DNA from: Celeribacter persicus
GTDB lineage: Bacteria > Pseudomonadota > Alphaproteobacteria > Rhodobacterales > Rhodobacteraceae
Direction: 5' to 3'
Assembly: GCF_003050785.1 (NCBI RefSeq)
Contig: NZ_QAOH01000008.1
Coordinates: 62,001-126,000, forward strand
Length of the DNA stretch: 64,000 nt
Below the pieces are notes generated by a model that saw nothing but the letters and a program-made list of their open reading frames with translations, had not been told where the DNA came from and did no database searches. Positions 17,649-24,399 of this stretch are shown here, one piece after another; position 1 is the stretch's first letter; each line of letters starts with the position of its first letter. The translations under genes were made by a program, and so were the position numbers.

Positions 17649-18194
17649 ATGGCCGCCAATGAACAGCATTACACACTCGACCTGCCGTCTTTCGATCAGC
17701 CGGTAAAAATCCTGATCGTCGTCGCCCCTTACTATAAGGACATCGCCGACGAACTGGTCGCGGGCGCGAAGGCCACTGTGGAGGCCGTGAACGGTACTTG
17801 GGAGCTGATCGAAGTGCCGGGCGCGCTCGAAGTGCCGACCGCGATTTCCATCGCGGACAAACTGTCGAATTTCGACGGTTACGTGGCGCTGGGCTGTGTG
17901 ATCCGCGGCGAAACCACCCATTATGATACTGTCTGCAACGACAGCTCGCGGGCGCTGCAACTGATGGGCCTTCAGGGTCTGTGCATCGGCAATGGCATCC
18001 TGACCGTCGAGAATCGCGAACAGGCGGTGGTGCGGGCGGAAGCCAAAGGCCAGAACAAAGGCGGCGGAGCTGCGGCTGCGGCCTTGCATCTCATCGCGCT
18101 TTCGCGCAAATGGGCCGCTCCGAGTAAGGGCGTGGGATTCCATACCGACGCGATCAAGCTTGCCGGCCAGCCTGACGAGAGCAAAAAAGCATGA
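17649..18194 (+). CDS. ribH: 6,7-dimethyl-8-ribityllumazine synthase
   Basis: Lumazine synthase condenses the RibB product with the RibD-derived pyrimidine. The 181 residues show LIVVAPYYKDIADELVAGA (about 23-41), VPGALEVPTAI (about 57-67), GCVIRGETTHYDTVCND (about 83-99; the histidine is the general acid/base) and IGNGILTVENREQA near 115. Such proteins assemble as pentamers or 60-mers. The start lies 3 nt after the ribB stop and the stop overlaps the nusB start (ATGA), so ribB, ribH and nusB form one coupled unit. Confidence 0.95.
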   Translation: MAANEQHYTLDLPSFDQPVKILIVVAPYYKDIADELVAGAKATVEAVNGTWELIEVPGALEVPTAISIADKLSNFDGYVALGCVIRGETTHYDTVCNDSSRALQLMGLQGLCIGNGILTVENREQAVVRAEAKGQNKGGGAAAAALHLIALSRKWAAPSKGVGFHTDAIKLAGQPDESKKA

Positions 18195-18676
18195 CTGACG
18201 AGAACGAACACCTGAAACCGCCGACGAAGCGCGAGATGAAATCCGCCGCCCGGCTCTATGCCGTGCAGGCACTGTTTCAGATGGAAGCGGCCGATATGAC
18301 CGTGGATAAGGTGCGCCGTCAGTTCTACGATCATTTCTTCGGGTTGAAGACCGAGGAAGAGGGCGAATTCATCGACGGCGACAGCGATCTGTTTCACGAG
18401 ATCACCGAGATTGCGGTGAACGATCAGGCCAGGGTCGACCAGATGACCGATCGGGCTCTGGTGGCGAAATGGCCGATCGCGCGCATCGACCCGACGCTTC
18501 GGGCGCTGTTTCGGGCCGCAGGCGCAGAGCTTCTGTCCGGGCGCACGCCGCCGAAGGTTGTGATCGTCGAGTTCGTCGATGTGGCGAAAGCCTTCTACCC
18601 CGACGGGCGCGAACCGAAATTCGTCAACGCGGTGCTGGATCATATGGCCCGCGAAGCGCGTCCCGAAGCGTTTTAA
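18191..18676 (+). CDS. nusB: Transcription antitermination factor NusB
   Basis: NusB with NusE (S10) binds boxA of rRNA leaders and supports antitermination and rRNA processing. The 161-residue all-helical protein shows KREMKSAARLYAVQALFQME at the N-terminus, with the arginine-rich RNA-binding helix, and PKVVIVEFVDVAKAFYPDGREPKFVNAVLDHM at the C-terminus, the conserved NusB signature region. The ribH-nusB pairing is common in proteobacteria. A hairpin array and a terminator follow directly. Confidence 0.95.
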   Translation: MTDENEHLKPPTKREMKSAARLYAVQALFQMEAADMTVDKVRRQFYDHFFGLKTEEEGEFIDGDSDLFHEITEIAVNDQARVDQMTDRALVAKWPIARIDPTLRALFRAAGAELLSGRTPPKVVIVEFVDVAKAFYPDGREPKFVNAVLDHMAREARPEAF

Positions 18677-18689
18677 CGCGAAGGGAAGA

Positions 18690-18790
18690 CTCGCGAGCAC
18701 TCGAACATGTGAGGCTCGACCGAAGGCCTTTTAAGGCCGCGTGAGAATTTGTCTCACAGAAACAAACGCCCCCTCGCCGGGGCGTTTTTC
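18690..18790 (+). terminator. Hairpin array ending in a Rho-independent terminator after nusB
   Basis: Four short symmetrical elements follow nusB in about 100 nt: CTCGCGAG (18690-18697), GGCCTT-TT-AAGGCC (18725-18738), GTGAGA-ATTTG-TCTCAC (18741-18757) and ACGCCCC-CTCGCC-GGGGCGT (18766-18785), the last followed by TTTTC. The final one is a clear intrinsic terminator of the rib-nusB operon. The preceding hairpins are unusual for a simple end and could belong to a 3'-derived small RNA. Confidence 0.75.
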
Positions 18791-18875
18791 GGTTTCGGGA
18801 TGTGACGGAATGGAACTGGAAAAGCCCGCTTCTTGTGCTACAATTCTTGAATATGTTCCCGGTTGGAGTGCTGCC

Positions 18876-19184
18876 ATGCCCAAGCTTGTCAAACTTTACA
18901 TCACCCAGGTGCTGATCGGCTTTGCCATTGCGGCGGCTTTCGTTGGCGCGCTTCTCTATTTCAACGTCGCCAATCTCTGGCATCTGGTGACCCATAACGA
19001 GGCCGGTATCATCGCCGTGATCGTGCTGTGGTTTGCCAATGGGATCGTCTTCTCCGGCGTGCAATTCGCCATCACGATCATGCGCATGGCGGAACGTGAG
19101 AATGACGGGCAAGGCGGCAAGCGCGACGAGATTCCCCTCATGGCAATGGAGCCGATTCCGGTCGAGGCGAAACGTCGCCATTGA
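18876..19184 (+). CDS. Small inner-membrane hypothetical protein
   Basis: A 102-residue protein with two predicted membrane helices: ITQVLIGFAIAAAFVGALLYF (about 9-29) and an AGIIAVIVLWFANGIVFSGVQF region (about 45-65), followed by a charged cytoplasmic tail. Start ATG 18876 is preceded by GGAG at 18865. It lies between two terminators and so is probably transcribed alone. No family or function recognised. Confidence 0.75.
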   Translation: MPKLVKLYITQVLIGFAIAAAFVGALLYFNVANLWHLVTHNEAGIIAVIVLWFANGIVFSGVQFAITIMRMAERENDGQGGKRDEIPLMAMEPIPVEAKRRH

Positions 19185-19216
19185 GGTCGTCGCTGAGTCT
19201 TTGATCTGCAATGAAG

Positions 19217-19245
19217 AAAAACGCGTCCTTTGGGGGCGCGTTTTG
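19217..19245 (+). terminator. Intrinsic terminator after 18876-19184 gene
   Basis: AAAACGCG-TCCTTTGGGGG-CGCGTTTT: an A-run, a G+C stem and a T-run, 33 nt after the stop. It can act in both directions but the plus strand has the longer T stretch. Confidence 0.75.
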
Positions 19246-19297
19246 CATTTTTGCCTTTGTGGTAAAGGCGGTATGTCGAATGGCCTTCAAGGAAGGC

Positions 19298-19461
19298 GGC
19301 GGGGGACCACAGCATCCGTAGCAGCGCGTTGCTCCCGAAGCCTGAATAATCAGGTGGGCGCCAGGTAACCGGACCAGGGCCCGGACAGAGCCAGCTCCCA
19401 TTCGGTTGCGTAAGGCCACCGGAGTCTTGCGCCCATGTGTACGAGAAGAGCAGATCCCGCC
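19298..19461 (+). ncRNA. Structured non-coding RNA, possibly SRP 4.5S RNA (unassigned)
   Basis: No protein fits this stretch, yet it folds well. GGCGGG (19298-19303) pairs with CCCGCC (19456-19461); inside, GGGCGC near 19356 pairs with GCGCCC near 19429, then GTAACCG with CGGTTGC; CCTGA-ATAA-TCAGG forms a side hairpin at 19341-19354. The apical part reads ACCAGGGCCCGGACAGAGCC-AGC, which parallels but does not match the conserved ACCAGGTCAGGTCCGGAAGG of bacterial SRP RNA. Strong conservation of this kind between terminators and a gene start suggests a housekeeping RNA (SRP or 6S). Strand is inferred from the neighbouring terminator. Without a covariance search the class stays open. Confidence 0.5.
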
Positions 19462-19544
19462 TGAGCCCCGAGATAGGGCTTTGTCGAAGTGACGACAAGG
19501 GGTGGGCGTTGAAAATCCCGCGAGACTGCGGCAGGCTCTCCGTT

Positions 19545-20012
19545 ATGACCGACAGCTTCCTCATCTCCGCCCAACCCGGCCAGCTTTTGGCGCGCGGCGT
19601 TTGCCGCCATCTGCGGTCGCACGATTTCGCCTGTGTCGAGGAATGGGTGCCCATCAGGGGCCTGCGCGTCGATGTGCTGGCGCTCGGGCCAAAAGGCGAG
19701 GTCTGGGTGATCGAATGCAAATCCTCGCGCGCCGATTTCATGACGGATGCGAAATGGCAGGGCTATCTCGATTGGTGCGACCGATATTTCTTTGCCGTCG
19801 ATCTCGATTTCCCGACTGAGATTCTTCCACCCGAGGCGGGATTGATCCTTGCCGATGCCTATCAGGCGGAGATCATTCGCATGCCGGAAGAAGACAAACT
19901 GCCGCCTGCGCGGCGCAAATCGGTGCATCTCAAGGCCGCGCGCGATGCGGCGGCGCGTCTTCAGGGCTATCGCGATCCGGGTGTTGCTGCGCTGTTCGGG
20001 GGAGAGGGCTGA
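19545..20012 (+). CDS. MmcB family DNA repair protein
   Basis: A 155-residue protein of the MmcB family, first tied to mitomycin C resistance in Caulobacter. The key block is RVDVLALGPKGEVWVIECKSSRADF (about 38-62), whose D-x13-E-x-K spacing is the PD-(D/E)xK nuclease signature; WQGYLDWCDRYFFAV follows. A DNA repair nuclease role is therefore likely. ATG 19545 is chosen because the family begins with a short N-terminus; upstream in-frame codons overlap the structured RNA. A 20-residue basic tail (RRKSVHLKAARDAAARL) closes it. Confidence 0.88.
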   Translation: MTDSFLISAQPGQLLARGVCRHLRSHDFACVEEWVPIRGLRVDVLALGPKGEVWVIECKSSRADFMTDAKWQGYLDWCDRYFFAVDLDFPTEILPPEAGLILADAYQAEIIRMPEEDKLPPARRKSVHLKAARDAAARLQGYRDPGVAALFGGEG

Positions 20013-20030
20013 CCCGCTTATTCCGCCAGT

Positions 20031-20222
20031 TTACTTCGCGAGTTTTCTGGCCTGAGCGGCGGCGGCCATCAGTTCCTCGGCGATCTCTTCGGCTTCTTCC
20101 GGTTCGAAATCCATCGGTATCTCGATGCCACCCGTGGCCTCGATGAACATGCGCACCATGCCGAGCGAGGTCGGCCCGATTTGCAGATTGGCTTCGATGT
20201 CGCGTTCCGAATTAATGCCCAT
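20031..20222 (-). CDS. Small acidic protein, DUF6324-like
   Basis: A 63-residue cytosolic protein beginning MGINSERDIEANLQIGPTS and ending in an acidic/alanine-rich helix (EEAEEIAEELMAAAAQARKL). I associate this with the Rhodobacterales family DUF6324, from memory. The start at 20222 is supported by AAAAGGAG 8 nt upstream. It is divergent from the MarR-GNAT gene across an 88-nt spacer that carries an operator-like palindrome, so the pair may be co-regulated. Function unknown. Confidence 0.75.
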   Translation of the reverse strand: MGINSERDIEANLQIGPTSLGMVRMFIEATGGIEIPMDFEPEEAEEIAEELMAAAAQARKLAK

Positions 20223-20293
20223 GGATAATGGCTCCTTTTGCATTGAATAGCGTTTAAGGCTTTGGCCCTTTCGAGGCAAGGGGAGGTATATAC

Positions 20294-20306
20294 TTGACTC
20301 AGTCAA
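20294..20306. promoter_or_regulatory. Candidate MarR-type operator
   Basis: TTGACT-C-AGTCAA, a perfect 13-bp inverted repeat, ends 4 nt before the first ATG of the MarR-GNAT gene. The left arm also reads as a -35-like TTGACT. MarR-family regulators commonly bind short palindromes over their own promoters, so autoregulation is likely; this is inference from position. Confidence 0.5.
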
Positions 20307-20310
20307 TTAA

Positions 20311-21243
20311 ATGCCACATCCCTCTCCTATGGATCATGTTTCTGCCCTGCGCGCGTTCAACCGTGACTACACCGTCAAACTCGGTCTGCTCGACCGTTCA
20401 TATCTGGACTCCGGCCTTACCCTGTCTCAGGTTCGGGTGTTGCAGGAGGTCGGTTTTGCGGGGGAGGAAGGCGCTCTGGCCCGCGATATCGCCCTGCGGA
20501 TCGGGGCGGATGAGGGGTATCTGAGCCGTATTCTCTCGGGTTTTGTCGCAAAGGGTTGGGTGTGTCGGGCGGCGGACCCGGAGGACGGGCGGCGCAAGCG
20601 GCTTTGGCTGATAGTGGCGGGGCAGACGGCCTTTGCGCCACTGGAGGCCGCGTCGCGCGCCAGTATGGAGGCCTTGCTCGCACCTGTGACGGAGGCCGGG
20701 CGGGACCGTATCTGTGCCGCGTTGAGCGAGGTGCAGACCCGGTTGAACGCCACCCCGACGGAAATCACCGTGCGCGGACTGGAAAGCGGAGATCTCGGCT
20801 GGGTGGTCGAGGCGCATGGACGGCTCTACGCCCGTGACGAGGGATATAACCTCGAATTCGAAGGGCTGGTCGCCGGGATACTCGCCGATTTCATCGCCCA
20901 TCCGAAGCCGATGGACCGGGCGTTCATTGCCGTCGATGCGTTGGGGCAGCGTCTGGGGTGCACCTTTGTGGTGGAAGACGTGCCGGGCATCGCACGTCTG
21001 CGCCTCGTCCTGCTGGAACCGCAGGCGCGCGGGCAGGGGCTGGGGCGACGATTGCTCGACATGGCGTTGGATCATGCCCGGGCGCAGGGCTGTCACAAGA
21101 TGGTGCTTTGGACCCATGAAAGCCACCGTGCCGCCTGTGAGATGTACGCGAAAGCGGGATTCACGCTGGTCTCTTCCGAGCCTGCACAGGCCTTTGGCAC
21201 GCAGGTGGTCGATCAGGTCTGGGAGAAAGAGCTTTTGAGCTGA
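20311..21243 (+). CDS. MarR family regulator fused to GNAT N-acetyltransferase
   Basis: A 310-residue two-domain protein. The first half (about 1-145) is a MarR winged helix (LTLSQVRVLQEVGF, ARDIALRIGADEGYLSRILSGFVAKGWVCRAADPEDGRR). The second half (about 150-310) is a GNAT acetyltransferase: IARLRLVLLEPQARGQGLGRRLLDMALDHAR holds the acetyl-CoA loop (Q/R-x-x-G-x-G/A), then ACEMYAKAGFTLV. Such fusions occur widely; the acetylated substrate is usually unknown. ATG 20311 has no clear ribosome binding site and ATG 20329 is an equal alternative. A palindrome just upstream suggests self-control. Confidence 0.93.
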   Translation: MPHPSPMDHVSALRAFNRDYTVKLGLLDRSYLDSGLTLSQVRVLQEVGFAGEEGALARDIALRIGADEGYLSRILSGFVAKGWVCRAADPEDGRRKRLWLIVAGQTAFAPLEAASRASMEALLAPVTEAGRDRICAALSEVQTRLNATPTEITVRGLESGDLGWVVEAHGRLYARDEGYNLEFEGLVAGILADFIAHPKPMDRAFIAVDALGQRLGCTFVVEDVPGIARLRLVLLEPQARGQGLGRRLLDMALDHARAQGCHKMVLWTHESHRAACEMYAKAGFTLVSSEPAQAFGTQVVDQVWEKELLS

Positions 21244-21307
21244 GTGGTATTTTCTCGCAATCTGCCTCTTGCATTCATCTGCCCGTCTCGTTAAATCCCC
21301 CGTCAGT

Positions 21308-21384
21308 GCCGCCTTAGCTCAGTTGGTTAGAGCGCCTGATTGTGGATCAGGAGGTCCCCCGTTCGAGCCGGGGAGGTGGTACCA
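21308..21384 (+). tRNA. tRNA-His (GTG)
   Basis: A full cloverleaf: acceptor GCCGCCT/AGGTGGT, D-arm GCTC...GAGC, anticodon stem TGATT-GTG region with loop reading the GTG anticodon, T-arm CCCCG-TTCGAGC-CGGGG, encoded CCA at 21382-21384. Position 73 is A and the base before G1 is T, so the extra G-1 typical of tRNA-His is absent, as known for many alphaproteobacteria. Confidence 0.97.
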
Positions 21385-21411
21385 CCCTTTTTCCCTTACA
21401 TAGTTCAAACA

Positions 21412-21434
21412 CAGTTCGCTCCGAACTGGGTTTT
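21412..21434 (+). terminator. Terminator after tRNA-His
   Basis: CAGTTCG-CTC-CGAACTG at 21412-21428 followed by GGTTTTC, 27 nt after the CCA end. A short but perfect 7-bp stem. Confidence 0.65.
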
Positions 21435-21643
21435 CGCTTGGCCTGTCCTGTTGTGGCTGGGTGATCGGGCACTGTTTGCAGGAAATCTGCAATCGCAGCT
21501 TTTGAGCATTGCTGCCAACGCGCTGTGCGGTGTGACAGGGCGGGGTCTGGGCTCATCTCCCCATTATCTCTGAAAAATTCGAGTGCGACAAAATGTAGCA
21601 GAATGGAAAAATTTGTGTTATCCTTTCAAAAAGGGAGGAAAAA

Positions 21644-21745
21644 ATGCATCTTTATTTCGTGGGGTTCGCCTACGCGGCCCTTGTCATGTCTCCAGTTCTG
21701 TTTTTCACGCTGGCTGCGCGCGAGTTGAACTGGGGGCGACAATAG
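21644..21745 (+). CDS. Putative 33-residue membrane microprotein
   Basis: ATG 21644 opens a 33-codon frame (MHLYFVGFAYAALVMSPVLF..., ending LNWGRQ) forming a single hydrophobic helix with a short polar tail. It is preceded by a strong AAGGGAGGAAAAA ribosome binding site and followed by the strong terminator at 21821. An AT-rich promoter-like region (TTGTGTTATCC) precedes it. These features favour a real small protein, possibly a membrane-inserted microprotein, but conservation could not be tested. Confidence 0.5.
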   Translation: MHLYFVGFAYAALVMSPVLFFTLAARELNWGRQ

Positions 21746-21820
21746 ACCGAAGGCACTCCGGCAGTGCGCATGGCGCTGCTTTTATGGCACTTCGGGTCGG
21801 ACAAACTTGATCGGGGGGGA

Positions 21821-21866
21821 CGAGCGCCGCAGGCTGAGGGAGGAGCAGCCTCGGCGCTCGGTTTTT
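21821..21866 (+). terminator. Strong Rho-independent terminator
   Basis: Stem CGAGCGCCG (21821-21829) with CGGCGCTCG (21852-21860), extended inside by AGGCTG/CAGCCT, then GTTTTT. The T-run lies on the plus strand, so it ends the transcript from the microprotein side and prevents read-through into the antisense of the minus-strand gene at 21882. Confidence 0.85.
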
Positions 21867-21881
21867 ACTGCGCTGAGCGTT

Positions 21882-22187
21882 TCAGGGGCTGACGGAGATG
21901 CGCTGGCGCAATGCACCGCTGTCGGCTTCGAAAATCAGAATCTCATCACCGGATACCACCGCGATCCAGTCGGAGCCGCGGGTCACGGCCTCTGGCGTGA
22001 TGCCCTCGGGCAGGGCCAGATGGTCCGGCCAGGGCACGGACGGTGCATCCATCGACGGGAAACGGGTGACAAGGAGCGCGATCAGCACTAGAAACCCGGC
22101 AATCATCACCACCAGAAGTGTCGTGACCAGCCGCCGCAGAAGCGTCAGCCGGGCCGCGTCTTTCGGATCAATCTCAAGGTTGCTCAT
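21882..22187 (-). CDS. Single-pass membrane protein, DUF6476-like
   Basis: A 101-residue protein with one membrane helix (LVTTLLVVMIAGFLVLIALLVTRF, about 19-42) after a short charged N-terminus; the periplasmic part ends SDWIAVVSGDEILIFEADSGALRQ. I link it from memory to DUF6476, a Rhodobacteraceae family found opposite rluD. Its start codon (22185-22187) overlaps the start codon of rluD on the other strand, so each promoter must lie inside the other gene or translation of one begins further in. Function unknown. Confidence 0.8.
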   Translation of the reverse strand: MSNLEIDPKDAARLTLLRRLVTTLLVVMIAGFLVLIALLVTRFPSMDAPSVPWPDHLALPEGITPEAVTRGSDWIAVVSGDEILIFEADSGALRQRISVSP

Positions 22188-23205
22188 GCCCGTGTCCACT
22201 GTCGCATTCACCATCGCGGAAAACCCGCCCAAGCGTCTTGATAAGGCGATTGCCCGCGATGTGCCAGAAGAAGCGGTGCTGTCACGCTCGCGTCTGGCGA
22301 AATTGCTGGCCGATGGAGCGATCAAGGTGAACGGCGCGGTGGTGACGGATCAGAAGGGCAAGGTGACGGAAGGCGACCGGGTCGAAATCACGATCGAAGA
22401 GGCCGCCGAGGCGGAGGTCGTGGCCGAGGACATCCCGCTCGATGTGATCTATGAGGATGACGATCTGATCGTGGTGAACAAGCCGGTGGGCATGGTCGTG
22501 CATCCGGCACCGGGCTCGCCCTCCGGCACTCTGGTCAATGCGCTGATGTTTCATTGCGGTGACAGCCTGTCGGGGATTGGCGGCGAAAAGCGTCCGGGCA
22601 TCGTGCACCGGATCGACAAGGATACGTCGGGGCTTCTGGTCGCAGCGAAATCCGACAAGGCGCACCAGGGCCTTGCCAAACAGTTCGAAAAACACACGGT
22701 CGAGCGCAAATATGACGCGCTGGTCTATGGTGCGCCGGACCCGATGGATCCGCGTCTGCGCGGTGTGAAGGGCGTGAGTTTCGAAGGGTCCAACATTCTG
22801 CGCATAACCTCCTTTCTGGGCCGTCATAAAACGGATCGTCAGAAACAGGCGGTGTCCTTCACCGAGGGCCGTCATGCGGTGACGCGGGCGCGGGTGGTGG
22901 AACTGTTTGGCACGCCGCCGCAGCTTGCGCTCGTCGAGTGTTGGCTGGAAACCGGGCGCACCCACCAAATCCGGGTGCATATGGCGCACGCGGGGCATGG
23001 GTTGGTCGGCGATCAGACCTATGGTGGACGGCGCAAGCTGAACCACAAGGCGCTGTCCGAGCGGGCGCGGGCGGCGGTGGAGGATTTTCCGCGTCAGGCG
23101 CTCCATGCCGCCGTTTTGGGTTTTGTCCACCCGGTCACCGGCGAAGAGATGCGTTTCGAGGCACCGCTGCCGGAGGATATGCAGGTGTTGATCGACAGCC
23201 TGTGA
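22186..23205 (+). CDS. rluD: Ribosomal large subunit pseudouridine synthase RluD family
   Basis: RluD converts uridines of helix 69 of 23S rRNA (1911, 1915, 1917 in E. coli) to pseudouridine. From ATG 22186 the protein has 339 residues: an S4 RNA-binding domain (SRSRLAKLLADGAIKVNG, about 31-48), then the catalytic domain with DDDLIVVNKPVGMVVHP and HRIDKDTSGLLV, whose aspartate is the nucleophile, and ETGRTHQIRVHMAHAGHGLVGD near 260. AAGG 7 nt upstream supports this start; GTG 22192 is an alternative. The start codon overlaps that of the divergent DUF6476-like gene. Confidence 0.93.
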   Translation: MPVSTVAFTIAENPPKRLDKAIARDVPEEAVLSRSRLAKLLADGAIKVNGAVVTDQKGKVTEGDRVEITIEEAAEAEVVAEDIPLDVIYEDDDLIVVNKPVGMVVHPAPGSPSGTLVNALMFHCGDSLSGIGGEKRPGIVHRIDKDTSGLLVAAKSDKAHQGLAKQFEKHTVERKYDALVYGAPDPMDPRLRGVKGVSFEGSNILRITSFLGRHKTDRQKQAVSFTEGRHAVTRARVVELFGTPPQLALVECWLETGRTHQIRVHMAHAGHGLVGDQTYGGRRKLNHKALSERARAAVEDFPRQALHAAVLGFVHPVTGEEMRFEAPLPEDMQVLIDSL

Positions 23206-23320
23206 GAAGCCTGTAACAGAGACCACTTTGGCGTGATTTCTCTGAAATCTGCTGGCTGGTCAGCGGAACTGCGGTCATCATTCGTTCAGACCTTATGAAC
23301 AGGAAAACACTCACACGCCT

Positions 23321-23349
23321 CTTGAAAGCGCTAACAGCCCTTCCCAAAT
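23321..23349 (+). promoter_or_regulatory. Possible sigma-32-type promoter of rpoH
   Basis: CTTGAAA (23321-23327), 15 nt, then CCCAAAT (23343-23349) approximates the heat-shock consensus CTTGAAA-N11-16-CCCCATNT. It lies about 50 nt before rpoH. Autogenous heat-shock promoters for rpoH are known in alphaproteobacteria, but the second half matches imperfectly. Confidence 0.35.
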
Positions 23350-23400
23350 GGGATGTTAAGCCTTATAACATAGGCGTATGATGTGGGAGAGATGTGAGAC

Positions 23401-24297
23401 ATGAGTAACTATGCAAATCTGCCGGCTCCGAGTCCTGAACAGGGGCTGAACCGCTATCTGCAGGAAATTCGGAAGTTCCCGATGCTGGAACCCGAAGAGG
23501 AATACATGCTCGCCAAGCGCTGGGTCGATCACGAAGACAGCAGTGCAGCCCATAAGCTCGTGACCTCGCACCTGCGGCTCGCGGCCAAGATTGCCATGGG
23601 CTATCGCGGCTACGGTCTGCCGCAGGCGGAAGTGATCTCCGAGGCGAATGTGGGCCTGATGCAGGCCGTCAAACGGTTCGATCCGGAGAAGGGTTTTCGT
23701 CTGGCGACCTATGCGATGTGGTGGATCCGTGCGAGCATTCAGGAATATATCCTGCGTTCCTGGTCTCTGGTGAAACTCGGCACCACTTCGGCGCAGAAGA
23801 AGCTTTTCTTCAACCTGCGCAAGGCCAAGGCGCGGATCGGTGCTTTTGAAGAGGGCGATCTTCACCCGGACAATGTCAAACAGATCGCGCATGATCTGGG
23901 CGTGACAGAGGACGAAGTGATTTCGATGAACCGCCGTATGTCGGGCGGCGATGCTTCGCTGAACGCCACGGTCGGCAGCGACGAGGAAGGCTCCGCGCAA
24001 TGGCAGGACTGGCTTGAGGACGAAAGCGCCAACACCGCCGCCGAATACGAGGCGCGTGACGAGATGGAAACCCGTCGTGAATTGCTCGCCCGCGCAATGG
24101 ATGTGCTCAACGAGCGTGAGAAAGACATCCTCATGGAGCGTCGCCTGAAGGATCAGCCGATGACGCTTGAGGAGCTTTCGAGCAAATACGACGTGTCACG
24201 CGAACGTATCCGCCAGATCGAGGTGCGCGCCTTCGAGAAACTGCAAAAACGCATGCAGGAACTGGCGCGGGAACAGGGTCTGTTGGAGCAGGTCTGA
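23401..24297 (+). CDS. rpoH: Heat-shock sigma factor RpoH (sigma-32)
   Basis: Sigma-32 directs transcription of chaperone and protease genes. The 298 residues contain region 1.2/2.1 (NRYLQEIRKFPMLEPEEEYMLAKRW), region 2 (VTSHLRLAAKIAMGYRGYG, GFRLATYAMWWIRASIQEYILRSWSLVK), the RpoH box QKKLFFNLRKAKAR (about 141-154), which identifies the family and mediates chaperone and core contacts, and region 4.2 ([20 protein letters not shown]). It is monocistronic, ended by the terminator at 24321. Rhodobacteraceae often have two rpoH genes; which one this is cannot be told. Confidence 0.96.
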   Translation: MSNYANLPAPSPEQGLNRYLQEIRKFPMLEPEEEYMLAKRWVDHEDSSAAHKLVTSHLRLAAKIAMGYRGYGLPQAEVISEANVGLMQAVKRFDPEKGFRLATYAMWWIRASIQEYILRSWSLVKLGTTSAQKKLFFNLRKAKARIGAFEEGDLHPDNVKQIAHDLGVTEDEVISMNRRMSGGDASLNATVGSDEEGSAQWQDWLEDESANTAAEYEARDEMETRRELLARAMDVLNEREKDILMERRLKDQPMTLEELSSKYDVSRERIRQIEVRAFEKLQKRMQELAREQGLLEQV

Positions 24298-24320
24298 GAT
24301 CTCTCACGCAGAATATACAG

Positions 24321-24345
24321 GGGCGGTCCAACGGGCCGCCCTTTT
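24321..24345 (+). terminator. Terminator after rpoH
   Basis: GGGCGGTCC-AAC-GGGCCGCCC, a 9-bp stem with one G-U pair, then TTTTC; 23 nt after the rpoH stop. Confidence 0.88.
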
Positions 24346-24399
24346 CATTCGGTTCATGGCCGCGCATGATGGGGTGTCATTGCGGAAAGGGAGGAGACG

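Noticed and set aside
19200-19545. Two-piece tmRNA or RNase P RNA
   Set aside because: No tag-peptide reading frame, no tRNA-like ends and no RNase P core motif were seen.
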